Source of the DNA: Isoetes taiwanensis
Lineage: Eukaryota; Streptophyta; Lycopodiopsida; Isoetales; Isoetaceae
Reading direction: 5' to 3'
Length of the DNA stretch: 64,000 nt
Assembly (NCBI GenBank): GCA_021234155.1
Contig: JAJEKV010000027.1
Span: forward strand, 11,668,716 to 11,732,715
Every line of letters begins with the position of its first letter. Within the stretch, counting starts at the first letter, position 1. A program made the translations under genes and the position numbers. Below, piece after piece: positions 36,160 through 47,375 of this stretch. The notes beneath the pieces were generated by a model that was given only the letters and a program-made list of their open reading frames with translations, did no database searches and was not told where the DNA came from.

Positions 36160-36703
36160 TTACAAGATTGCCATAGAACCATCTCGCAACAAAGCCTCCT
36201 CGAACATGGCAAAGTGAAGTTGAGGAAATTGAGAGGATGGCACTTGAGAAAGCTAAAGCGATTCGCAGTCAGAGCCTTCAATGATCGCTGCAATGTAAAC
36301 TCTTTCATCACCAAGTGCTAAATTAGTAATTGGAGAAGCTCCTAAGAAAGATTCAAACACGCCTCAAAGATCATCTGCAGTGCCGCCTCGACCTGTTATG
36401 AAGAAGCTACAAAGGACACAGATCTAGATTTTATCCCGTGAGATACCAGGGGAAGAGGAAGTTGAGTTGGTAGTTGAGTCCACTCCAAAGAGGAGGCAAA
36501 AGAATGCTGGTGATGGCACTCCAAGAGGAAAAAAAAAAACAGCAAAATCTCCAAAGAACAAAAAAAATGTCCTCCTAAAAAGAAAATCTCCGTGCAAAAA
36601 GTGCCACCACCACCAAGAAAGAAGAGGTATGTCCAAGATGAACTAATTTTGTTAAACATCTCAGATTTATGATAATTAACCACATTTTTTTTTTTGTACA
36701 TAG
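36160..36703 (+). pseudogene. Basic Lys/Arg/Pro-rich coding remnant
   Basis: Broken frames encode EVEEIERMALEKAKAI (about 36210) and, from about 36440, VVESTPKRRQKNAGDG followed by RGKKKTAKSPKNKKN. Such basic, low-complexity sequence is typical of nuclear, DNA-binding or localisation segments. Stops interrupt it. It lies between the coiled-coil and Ulp1-like parts on the same strand and may be a linker of the same gene. Confidence 0.35.
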
Positions 36704-37051
36704 GACACGATCACAAAGTCGTGAAGGAAGCTGATCCCCGATCCCTGTTTGAGTCGGAACCTAAGAGGATCTACAAGCAAATATTGATGTGATAACAAAT
36801 AAGGTGCAGCAAAGTCCACGTAAGATGTGAAGCGGTGATGAATTTACAAGGTGAGTAATATACAATTGATTACAATAGATATATTCTTTTGCTAATGCCG
36901 TTGTTTCCTTTGTACGCTTTAGTGAACCGACCAAAAGGTTGGTTCCATTCACTCCTTATAGGGACTGTCCCTCCTAAGCCTGCACCCTCTATCTTTCAAA
37001 GTGATGTTGACGAAGTTCTGCTGAAGTCGGACTTGACCTCTAAGATGGTAG

Positions 37052-38517
37052 ATGTCTATGGGAGGTAGGCTAGCATTTCAACATATTTATGTTATTTCAT
37101 TCCCTAAGTCACTCATCTTATGTATTAATATGTATTCTGGATTTGTGTGCAGGTACCTTTGTAGCGGTCTTCCATCTGATTGGAAACACAAGTTTTTTAC
37201 GGTTCGACCGGACACCTTCCAGAATTTTGTGAATTCCCTCAAGAACATGGGGGGGCAGATGCACAGAACACTAACATAAAGGAAGGGCTGGATGGCATTT
37301 TGATTGCAAGATGCCAATACATATTTGTTCCAATTCTGCAAGGCCCAAATGTGGCATTGGCAATACTTGTGCTTGCTGGTCCAGTGAAAAGCTCTTTTCC
37401 ATCTATAGCTAGCCCAAGTATACAGATCCTCTCTCCTGTCAAAGGCTATGTACCCGATGCTAAAGTGGTCCAGAAGTAAGTATGAGTTTCTGTTTTGTTC
37501 ATTAGAGGTAATTTGAGATCTCATTTTGTCCCATTAAGGGATGCTTAAAAAGCCACATCAGCTTTTTAAACTGTCAAATAAGAGAAGAGCTCCAGTATAT
37601 TTTATTCCAGTATTATGTGGCAGCAGTAATTAATGCAGTTCTAACTAACTTTTGCAGTGTCATTTTTCTACTATAACTTTTGATCAAAAACTCCGATTCA
37701 AACACTATTTGTGGCAATGGATTCGTCTCCTCAAGATCTTTCTAATGACAACCCATTGTTATATCTTTTGTGATGTAAATATATAAGAAAAGAGCAAAAA
37801 ACCATATTTTTTAAGGTTAACACATATGGCTTGTATTGAAATACATCATAACCATATATCACTTGAAAGATCTTTTCATTCTGCATCTAATGCAACAAAC
37901 GCCGCAGCATTTTCGTGAGTAGATCAAAAGTTATAGGGAAAAAACGACAGCAATGAAGTTGTTAATGCTGCATTAATTGCAGTTTGATGTAGAGTACTCA
38001 TTCTATTGGAGGATTCTTATGGGGACAAAAGGAGATCTCAAATTACCTCTAATGTTTATGATTTGATTATTCTCATATTGCAATTTCTTATGCTTGATTT
38101 ATTCTCACATTGCAATTTTGCAGGTTTCATAAGCTTGTGATCAATAACATGATGCTCGGATCCAACAGCTTAAACCATGGTAGGAAGAACTTTGATGCTC
38201 CTGTGTTCTGTCCTAAAATGCCAGAAACTAGTACCAGCAACCCTTGCATGTACATTGTGGCTTACATGCACAAATTCATAGATGCCGTGGTTGATGCACA
38301 GCCAAGCTCCATTTTTGTAAGTAGAACATGTTATTTTCCTATTAGTTATTTGTTGGTATAGTCCTCTAATACTTGTGCACCATGCAGATGACACCCAGTT
38401 GGTTCACTGATGCCTATGCCAAGTCACGGAGGGATCATCTAATGGAGGCATTAATTGTAGAAGGCGAGATGAATATACAAGCAGTTGTTCCTACACAGGG
38501 TAGATAGTCCCTTTGAC
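37052..38517 (+). pseudogene. Ulp1-like (C48) cysteine protease domain, transposon-type, decayed
   Basis: Exon-like pieces with plausible GT..AG borders: about 37153-37475 (YLCSGLPSDWKHKFF, then ILIARCQYIFVPILQGPNVALAILVL) and 38125-38318 (SNSLNHGR, then CPKMPETSTSNPCMYIVAYM), with a last piece at 38388-38508 (MTPSWFTDAYAKSRRDHL). In Ulp1 proteases the core reads vFiPi....HWvLavi, then Q..s.DCGvyv. Here the fold pattern and nucleophile Cys (SNPC) are present, but the catalytic His position is occupied by Asn (PNVA) and the DCG motif is PCM, so it is probably not an active peptidase. Ulp1 domains are known cargo of some plant MULE and CACTA elements. One frame change is needed at about 37250. 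Confidence 0.5.
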
Positions 38518-38725
38518 TTGTTTGTAAATTACAGTTTTGTATGAGCCATGCTCCGAGCTTCTTTGTACTCAATAAGTAATGAAAAAATTAATTTATTTGT
38601 CTCATTTACACCTGTGCAAATAAGAATCGTGTAATTATCAATGTGTTTTCTCAATTGTGTGATCTGAAATGTAATTATAAATTGTGAATCTCAAGTGTTT
38701 TCTTCTTGGACAGTGAATCATCTAA

Positions 38726-40044
38726 TTGTGGAGAAAGCTCATTATCTTTGACTTAAATTCTGTGTTGGGCAAGAGTGTGCACAAGAATGAAAATATTAAC
38801 TCAAGATACCAACAGATCCAGAAAGATGAGCTTCAATTTAATATAGGAAACATGTTTTTTTACTGCAGGCCAGCGTTAACATCACTGTTAGCATTTGTAA
38901 GAGAAGGATTTGATGTTGCCATCTGGTCTTCACTCACTTCTAAAAATCTTCACCCAATTGTGGAACATATTTGTGATGCTTTTTCCATAAAGCTGAAGTT
39001 TGTTTACAGCCAGGAGCAGTGTTGGACTCTGCCACACAAACACCCTACTGAACCTCAAAAGGGGTTGTTTGTGAAACCATTAGCTGTGGTATGGAAAGAG
39101 TACCCAGAGTACTATGGACATACAGTTCGACGACGACGGCTAAAGATACAAATCCACTTTGAATCCTGTAGGAAGCTACATATGTCCTTTCTCTTGGACA
39201 CCGATATTAGCTGGTGACAGATTGCTTGTCATGGAGCTCATTCCATGGCTTAATGGATTCAAAATGGCCGAAGATGGTATAGTTTATGTGAAAGAGCATC
39301 CAATGACTAATGCGGCAGATAGCATATCAGAGCAGGTGGAACAGATTTTGCTGGCAAACTATGGCAAAGAACTTGGGTGCTCTGCTTTGCCTAAATTTAG
39401 TCAATATACGGAGCAAGGAATGGAGAAACTGCCATCATGTTATTGGCCTCTCGACTGGCCCATTGTTGGTACAGACTTTGACTGATGTACAAATTCAAAT
39501 GTTATGAATATATGTATCAAAGTTTTTGTTCATTGCACTTGAGTACTCTGTTTTTACTGTCTTTCTTATTGGTACAATTATGAGTGTGTATACATAATTA
39601 AGTGATCTTCATTTGCTTTGTAGATGAATGGACTGAAACACAAAAGACTATTAAGAAACTAAGAGATAGAGTTCTGCTGCACCCAGAGGTAATACAAACC
39701 AACACAAGCTGCAAGTACATAGGGTTGGGGACCGATTATCGCCTCTATACTGCTGTTCCTGAACTTTGGGAAAAGGTTGAGCAAATTGAAAATTATGAGG
39801 AACGAGCAACCATGAAATGTATATTGGCAGCAAATCACTTGTTGCACAACCCTTGGGGGAAGGCATGGAAGATGCAGGCCATGTAGGATGGAAAGGTTTG
39901 CCAGTGGCACGTGCTATAGAAACCGCATGGACTACTGCTTTAGAGGATATCTCTTCAGCCTCTCGGCGGGCTGGAAGACATGATGCAATAGTCATAAGAT
40001 ATCAGGCTCCTACTGACATTTTGAAGCTTGGTCATGAATTATGA
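38726..40044 (+). pseudogene. FCP1/NIF-like HAD phosphatase domain, DLN-type, frameshifted
   Basis: The frame at 38726-39217 starts MWRKLIIFDLNSVLGKS, the nucleophile motif of FCP1-like HAD proteins. The second acidic residue is Asn (DLN), as in the plant DLNGLL group, many of which may lack phosphatase activity. It continues FYCRPALTSLLAFV, DVAIWSSLTSKNLHPIV and KFVYSQEQCW. After a frameshift near 39138 comes FDDDG, a stop, YKSTLNPVGSYICPF, which fits the HAD DD motif with the conserved LNP. The frame to 39485 and pieces at 39620-40044 are helical and unrecognised. A host or transposon origin is unresolved; its position between Ulp1-like and transposase sequences suggests element cargo. Confidence 0.6.
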
Positions 40045-40228
40045 GCCATGCTCATTTTCGGGTGTGTTGTATTTATGTCCACAATATAAATATATCAACC
40101 ATTTGTACATGAAACCTGTCCATTTCTTATCTTTGCCATGACTGAAACTATTTTTAATGTTTATGCAATTCAACTTTCTTGTGTTTAATTCTAATCAACT
40201 TACACTTAACAAATTTTTATAATATTTA

Positions 40229-40290
40229 CGAATGTACAACGGATGTACATAAGATGTACATCACATTTGTACATCTTATGTACATTGATG
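40229..40290. repeat. TGTACAT-rich spacer 2
   Basis: Six GTACA motifs in ~60 bp, arranged partly as an inverted repeat (ATAAGATGTACAT with ATGTACAT and the reversed CATCTTATGTACATTG). It lies between the convergent FCP1-like and transposase coding regions. Confidence 0.7.
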
Positions 40291-40499
40291 TACATAATGC
40301 ACTTCCAAGTAGTCCAGTTCTTCGGTTCTTATCTTTTATATGAACAAAGTATTACAATATTTACGGAAAGTACTACAGATCGACTTAGTCCATGTCATCT
40401 ACAATTCTTTGGAAGTTGTGATAACAATGTCTCATGGACTTCATCTGGCAAGTGAAATGCTATGCTTGTCCCCTTCAGCTTGTGTTTTACTTTCTTGAA

Positions 40500-43400
40500 T
40501 GAGATTCGAACCCCAATCACAGATTCTCCAGGTACCAAAACATTCTTAGTAGGAAGCAATTTATACTTATTGTGGCGGCTGGGATTAGTTCATAATATTG
40601 TCCTTCAATGACACTAATGCCGGAGTATTCATTTCCATAGTCATCAATTGAATCTTCTTCCAATGCATGCTTTTCCCCTCGGTGCACATGAGAACATAGT
40701 ATGAAACACCTTCCACATTGTGCGGTCTTTGCAAAAGACACAAATACATCTCGAAAGCACTCTGATGTCATCTAAACCAGCCTCGTCCCTCTGATACAAA
40801 ACATCCACATCATTTTCAGCTTCAACACGAGAGGCAATATGATCTCATGGGCTCCAAACTTTTTAGAGACCATTCTCCACAATGTTTAATGTTCTCACAA
40901 TTCAACCAATTGAAGTTCATGCAAGCATCACAAAAGCACGAGTGTGGTCTCTGCATAGCAACTTTGTTGGATCTGCTGGTTTATAGTTGATACGTAATGT
41001 ATCTGCTGAGTACCGTAAAGTCTTGCAATTGAATGCTTGCTGCTGTTCACATCTGTTTTCCAACCTCCCAAAACACCCTTTCACAATCCGATTCCTTGGC
41101 CCTTAAAACGCACAAGCAAGTTTACACTTTTATCAATTGGCATGCCATTTTGTTTTCTCTGCTTTCGCTCTCAAGCCACAACTTTGCTATACCAGCCTCG
41201 CCATCATGTGTGCCTTTCCCATGGCCAGATCCAAAGAAATTCTATATCACTCGAATTTTATTTTCAACATGGTATCTACAGATTCCATACCATGCCCGTG
41301 CAGATTTGAATTGAGATGCACAACCATCCAACCACACATAATGAAGGTTTATGTGTCCACCTCCATTATTCTTAAGCCACCCCAAATGTAATTTAAAACC
41401 ATGTTGCACAAAATGAGTGTCATGCTTCCTGTCATCTGAAACATAGAAATGCACTGTTTTTTTAAGCTTACCTTCTATTTTCATCATTGAAATATGGACC
41501 AAAATACTAATTTGATCAGGATTCCAATGCTCGGATTGCACTTCTGTCCCTGGTTTCAATGTGTAGTTCTCTGCAAAGTCAACAACAGACAACACACTAT
41601 TATCCGGGAGTTTCTCAACACATCTTTTAAACTGTTTGCTCGGCCAGTGTGCCTTTTGAGATGTAAAGTTATGATCTGTAAACTAAGCAAGCTGATTTTT
41701 CATGTTCTTAAACAAAACAGATGCTTTGTCATTCTGATCAACTAATCTAAGCCTTCTGGATGTACCTTTTTTGGATGGCTCATTGACATATGCATATACT
41801 TGCCGATCCACATTCTCAATTCCATCTTCCTCGTTTGGACGGATGTCTAATTTCTTCACTCCACATTCATCACATTCACCTTTGATGCATTTTAGTTTAT
41901 GCCATTCATCCGTCACATATTTCTACAAACCTGTTGACCTCCACAAGATACTAACATTATCAAAAGTCTTCTTGTTTGCTTGACATACTCCATTGTTTTG
42001 TTTGGGATGCACAACCAATTGCAGCGGCAAAGTGCAATTAACATGTAGGGATCTCCTCATATCATTGAAGGCCTTTCTGTACAGATCTGCTTGCTCATGT
42101 TTGACACAACAACATGTGTTTCTCTCCTTCAATTTCCTTATGCAATCAGGTTTCAGATACTCGAACTGTCGAAGGCGAATTTTGGTATCAGGATTCTGAT
42201 ATACAAACTGTTGATAAAGCTCAGACTGCAATAACAAAAGCATTAAAGACCATGTTAGCAAAATGATGTCGGCAACCAGATGCCAAAAGAGTATTGAACT
42301 ATACTATTGTACAATTAATGTATGTTCTATGTACATAAAATGTCCATCCAACAGTTCCAATCGATGCATTCTTCGTACATCTAATGTACATCAGTACATC
42401 TAATGTACAGCCAACAGTTCCACTGATCTGTTACTGTACATCCAATGTACATCCAATGTACATCCAGTGTACATCTAATGTACATCTAATTAATGTTCCA
42501 ATATTAGTACATCACATTAATGTTACAATATTAGTACAACTAATGTACATATGTATGATTTGTTTGGCTTCATTACCTGAAAGTACACTAAAATGTAAAA
42601 TGATGTAATTTTGATATTCAAGTACATGTTAATGGATGTACATCTAAAAAGTACCTAATAGCACATCACTGCAAGATTTCTGCTACTATGTAAACAATGT
42701 AAAAATGTAAACAATGTAAAATGCAATACATTTCATGAAAACCATGTGTATTCATTAACAGGTCACTTTCGAACGTAAACTAGAATATACAGAAGAAAGT
42801 CATGAAAGAATTTTGGAAGAAAACATAATCTCCAAAACTGAATTGATTCAATTACAAGAGCAAACCTGTGAGATATCAAGGTATTGTATTGCTTGTGTTC
42901 TCCTCTTCATGACATCTCTAACCTTTGGTGAAACTTTGGTATTGTCAAGCCAAAATTCACGAATCTGACATTTGATTGAATCATCGATTCTATTTTATCT
43001 TGGCATCCTTCCTGCCAAAGCCCATACATTTGCTCCACTTAATGACATTATCTTCCTTCTTGCTGCAGCTTTGGATAAATTTCTTGGTCAGTATCTTTAG
43101 CAATTTTGAAGAAACATTCTTGTTTATATCTCCTTTTTTCCAACAATCATTGATAACGTTGAATGTTTTGCGTACCAATTTATCTTTGCTATTAGCGTAT
43201 TTTTACTTCTTGAAGCCCATCTTTCAAGTTTCGATCATTGATTTCATAACAATAACTTCGAAAGGATTTCCAATTACAGGGTTCAAAAAAGAAAAAAACG
43301 CCTGTCATCTTGCAACAAAAAAGCACAAAAACTAATCTTTGATCCGACGGGCGTTTGCCCGAAGAATCGAGGATGCAATCCACCGACTGTCAACACACCT

Positions 43401-43700
43401 TTGCTTTATTTGTTTTGTGGCATAACACTGGCCAATTCGGCATACTTGCGCTTAGAACCATCACTTCCATTGGAATTCTCACTCTCCATGAACAGATTGA
43501 AATTGATTTGTATTTCTTGTAGATTCAATTGGCATGTGTTTGCTTCTGGAATTCGTTCGGTGTTCGTCCTGTGAAAGGGGGGAATTTCGGAAAGGGAGGG
43601 ACGGATCCATTCGAATTGGTTTGGTGGTTCGGTGGTCAACCAAGAATTTCGGGGGGAATGTCAGGGATGATCTTGCAATCATTGCATACCTGACACAAAA
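40500..43700 (-). pseudogene. Unclassified DDE-type transposase (DFAENY/SDD/WSDG motif), better copy
   Basis: Minus-strand pieces in order: N-terminal frames at 43406-43700; VIKWSKCMGFGRK (about 43010-43060); KPDCIRKLKERNTCCCVKHEQ (about 42100-42165); then CIKGECDECGVKKLDI with a CxxC site (about 41850-41890), RQVYAYVNEP (41800), VVDFAENYTLK and EVQSEHW (41530-41595), VSDDRKHDTHFVQHGF (41390-41440) and YVWLDGCASQFK (41310-41345), with a final piece HRGEKHALEEDSIDDYGNEY (40600-40680). The conserved acids in DFAENY, SDD and WLDG are candidate catalytic residues. Proteins of this motif order occur in animal genomes as transposase-like genes, but I know no formal family. Introns may separate some pieces; stops also occur, so activity is unlikely. 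A more decayed copy is at 15108-16501. Confidence 0.6.
42301..42660. repeat. TGTACAT-rich spacer 3
   Basis: The strongest cluster: in ATGTACATC(C/T)AATGTACATC-type arrays there are about 15 GTACA sites, tandem at 42375-42490 with periods of about 10-12 bp. It lies inside the minus-strand transposase region, possibly an intron. Confidence 0.8.
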
Positions 43701-44520
43701 CGACAAACCATAGTATCTTGATGTACATCTAAAATGTACCCCAAAAAAGCACAAATTCGTCCTTCAATTCAGTACGATGTACGTACACCCTTTCATGCTT
43801 TTACCCTTTCTTCCTTTGTGTCTAGACCTTCCTGCGAAAAACTAAAAACAATCTTTAAGATATCCAAGGATCGAAAACTACTTGCTAAAATTTGAATTCA
43901 ATATGGCCTTGAAAATGAACAAGACAATGAACAAAATGAAAGACAAAGGGTGGGTAATAATGTGCAAGCCTCAGAATCTTTAAAGGTCTTAAATGTGTAG
44001 ACATGCAATTTCCACAAGTGGAAACGCCCACTGCCTACCTCTTTGTATGAAGGTAACACAGAAGCAGCTGCACATGCATGGTAAATTGTGCATTCAATTG
44101 GTTCCCCACTGTAGAAGCATCAGAATAATGAATGCCAAATATTGTAACAGAAGAAACAATTATCATTATAAAAATGCAGTTTACCTGCTCCGTGCAATCT
44201 TCGTGTCTCGTGCAAAGACTGCATATGACAGACACTTTAGCTTGTCGACTCTTGAAACATCCAAAGCTTCAGGAATGTGCATACCATTCCCATAAACTTG
44301 ATGTGGCTTGTCGATATGCTCCCTGCATCTAACTTGACTTCCAACTGCACTTCTTTCTTAAGCATCCAAAATGCCATCAGCCTCACTTCTTTTCAATGGG
44401 AGTATATAAATATAACGTCGCCATTTTGCAGAAAAATTGGGATGGAAACTCCTTGGAACCTACTTGTAACAATGTTTTATTTTCTTTGGGCAGAGGACTT
44501 AATATCATAACAATGCAAGT
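43701..44520. other. End of the transposon block and unassigned sequence
   Basis: A last small group of GTACAT sites lies at about 43718-43790 (GATGTACATC, GTACGATGTACGTACA). Beyond it I see only short open frames without recognisable motifs. Confidence 0.45.
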
Positions 44521-44540
44521 ACATGCTTCTATGTATCCCT

Positions 44541-44866
44541 TTGCCCCTTCCGCTCCTCCTTTTCTCTCCTCTCCCCTCCCTCCCCCATCCCTTCTTCCAA
44601 CTTATCCCCTCCCCTTCCTCTTTTGCCTCTTTGCTCTCCCTCCCTCCCTCCCTCCTTCCCCCCCCCGGCCCCCCTCCCTCCCCTTCTTCCAACTTATCCC
44701 CTCCCCCTCCTCCTTTGCCCTTTTGCTCTCCTCCCTGCCCCTGCCCCTTCTTCCAACTTATCCCCCTTCCCTCTTCAACATGTGGCCCCTCCCTCTTTCT
44801 CCTCCTACCCTTCTCCTTATCAAGGTGTGCCACCTCTCCCTCCCCTCTTTTTTTTTTGTATTTTTT
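44541..44866. repeat. Polypyrimidine tract with a repeated unit
   Basis: About 325 bp of almost pure C/T on the plus strand. The unit CTTCTTCCAACTTATCCCC occurs at least three times (about 44591, 44684 and 44749), so the tract grew from a minisatellite. Runs such as (CCCT)n at 44638-44655 and nine C at 44661 make G-quadruplex or triplex structures possible. Long open frames across it are an artefact of low complexity. Confidence 0.85.
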
Positions 44867-45149
44867 GTATCTCATTTTCAATCTGAGCCCCAAACATCGA
44901 GATCTGACCCACTTTAATTAAATGCGACTTCTAAGAAATCAGATTCAGGAACTTCGTCAGCCTTTATCTATTTTGGTTTCTTGCCAGTAGAAGGAAAACT
45001 GTGAAAATTTTTGGACTCTGTTCTCGCAAATGCCTGCAAAAAAAAAGTAAAAAAAAATCAGAACAGAAAAATGATGTTTTGGCTGGTAGCAGCTCACCTT
45101 ACGAGTTGCAGAATCCATAGAGCAAGCTGACCCAGTTGCCCATGAAGAA

Positions 45150-45655
45150 GTGCAGATTATAGCTTCCATTCGCACGGGTGCAGATCACCTCCGCATTGAG
45201 ACAGGGTGTTGGCTCGGGAAGCACGAGAGCAAAGGCTTTGCCAGTGTTGCCACCAGGGCGCCATTGAGGATGAATGTCATGCCCTCCAGATCTGCCAAGC
45301 ATTCGCCCATATCCGAGAGCGGTATGTTCGATTACTAGTGCCTGGCCAACCGTTGCATGAGTTATTGAATACGGCGTCAGTGGGTTTGTTAGGGTCATAC
45401 CTCCAGGAGGTTATGGATGCACGGACTCAGTTGTGTCCTCCAGGACGGTATTGAACTGTCCTATACAATTGTACAGCGTGCCAGCATACTTATTACTGCT
45501 AAGGTTTTTCCCTCGAAAACCCTTCGGGGTGGGGGTTTTTTAATCCTGTCAGTAATACGCTTGCTGCTCTCTTTTTGTTTGGGTCCCATAGGCCAATCAG
45601 TCTCCGTGGACGCTAAAAAATCTATTATATTCTATTCTATTCTATTCTATGAAAA
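45150..45655 (+). mobile_element. 5'-truncated copy of the (ATTCT)n LINE
   Basis: Aligns with 33630-34122: CACCTCCGCATTGAGACAGG at both starts, CCATTGAGGATGAA, CTAAGGTTTTTCCC, the AAAACCCTTCGG hairpin, GGGTCCCATAGGCCA and GTCTCCGTGGACG, ending in (ATTCT)n at 45625-45655. The remaining coding part shows LRIETG and a CQCCHQGAIEDECHAL finger better preserved than in the longer copy. Short 5'-truncated copies are the usual product of target-primed reverse transcription. Confidence 0.9.
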
Positions 45656-47151
45656 GCAAAGTATATTTCAGAATATACTTTTGCCATTCATGGAAAGAAA
45701 ATTTATATTTTGGAATGGGTTTCGACCTTTTACAAATGCTAGAATGGACGTACAATGCACTTTTTGCACTCACCTCTCCATAATTTCTCTATGCAATCTG
45801 GAATATAGCGTCTACAATTAGTTTCAAAGGCGCTGGTGCTGGCGATTAGAGCTGTGAAACTAGAATACAAAAGTGAAAGCGCCAAATTTTTTTTAAAGGT
45901 TGCCCATGGTTCCTTCTCTTCTTCTATGTAAAGTGAAATTGCACACAATTGCACACTAGGACATCTCTATATCTGGTAATTCTGAAACAAGATGAATCAC
46001 ACCTAGTGGTGGTCGACACACAATCAGATCAGAAAGCAAAGGCTCAACAACATCTACCTCATGATGCGTAAGAGCAGATGAATAAATATGGAGAACAAGT
46101 GATATTGTATCGGGGTGGCGAAAGGACATATGGAAAAATACATGTTGATTTGGTATGAAAGGAAGCTAAGAGAGCCATATCACAAGGAACATCACAAGGA
46201 GGATCAACAAATGTAGTTGAAGCATGTATCACCACACAATGATTGGGAGTCGGAATGGCAACCAAAGGGGTTTTGAAAAGACGATAGAGGTTTCCATAGA
46301 AGGGGGCGGGTCTCTTTTTATAGTAGACGGTTTAAGGGAGGACGGTCCAGCAAAAAAACCTAATTTTGATCATTTCCATTTCAAATCATTTAGGATGAGA
46401 TGTGACCAAAGAGTCGAGTGAGCAATGTCATACAAAGAAATTGAGAAAAACAAGGTGCTAGTGAATGGTCTTATTTATAAATATTTGTGTTCGCTTTGTG
46501 TTCGTTCTAGTTCTTCTCGTACATAGCTATATATTTCTAATTGATTAGCATTGATTAGGCAGGCTGTGTGGTCAATAAATGTGGCCAATTCGTGCATTAT
46601 ATCTTTTACAAGATGTGCATATAATTGCAAGCCACGGGCCATTAAAGGGACATTAGAGGACCATTAGTACCCTTCATATCATAGGCACGCTATGAATGGG
46701 GTGAGAGAAGAAAACAATGTTGGTGCAAGGTTCCGTCAACATATTGCTCATCGAGTGGAGAGACTTGTTAAATGCAATCGCCTCATCATTTGAGTAATCA
46801 TTTAGTCAAGCATCTAGTACGTCAGGACTTATAGATACTTGAAATTGAGCGTTGGTTCCACATCAAGTAAGACCATCGCAAATAAGAATCATAGTTGTGT
46901 CCCTATGCTTGATCAAGTAAGACCATCGCAAAGAAGAATTATAGTTGTGTCGGACTCAAGGACAACGCTCCGAGATTAATGTTGCTTCTTCCATAATCAA
47001 TGTTGCCTCAATATGCGCTCCGAGATCATCTCCTTTTCAAAGAATGAAATTTTGCAAACCTCCATATTGCCCAAACCATCAATAATTTTCTCCTTTTTAA
47101 AGAAATTAAAATCTAAAAAAACTCCATATTATCCAAACCATAGATTCTAAC
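45656..47151. other. Intergenic, no gene recognised
   Basis: Only short unrecognised frames. A two-copy tandem duplication of about 50 bp lies at 46863-46962 (CAAGTAAGACCATCGCAAA and ATAGTTGTGTC in both). Confidence 0.5.
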
Positions 47152-47189
47152 CCCTGAAATATCCGAAGCATGTACCACCATTAAATTCA
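47152..47189. repeat. Target-site-type direct repeat, left copy
   Basis: A 38-bp segment from CCCTGAAATATCC to ACCATTAAATTCA that recurs with one mismatch at 57425-57462, just outside the other end of the L1-type LINE. Eleven extra bases separate this copy from the LINE tail. Confidence 0.7.
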
Positions 47190-47375
47190 TATACCATCAA
47201 TTTTTTATTTATTTATTTATTTATTTTTTTGAGGAAAAGGAAGGATTGTATTAATCATAAATTAAAAAACATACAAAATAAAGCTCAAAGCCCATATAGA
47301 AAATATCCGAACAGTAATAACAGACCCAAACAACTATCTGGGACAGACTATTTAAACTATGCCCAGGGATTTACT

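Noticed and set aside
34243-40044. A single host gene spanning coiled-coil, Ulp1-like and FCP1-like parts
   Set aside because: Several frame changes and stops within the pieces make an intact gene unlikely, and no known host protein combines these domains.
44396-44921. Long Pro/Ser/Leu-rich frames over the pyrimidine tract
   Set aside because: Low-complexity DNA lacks stops in several frames; no protein family signal.
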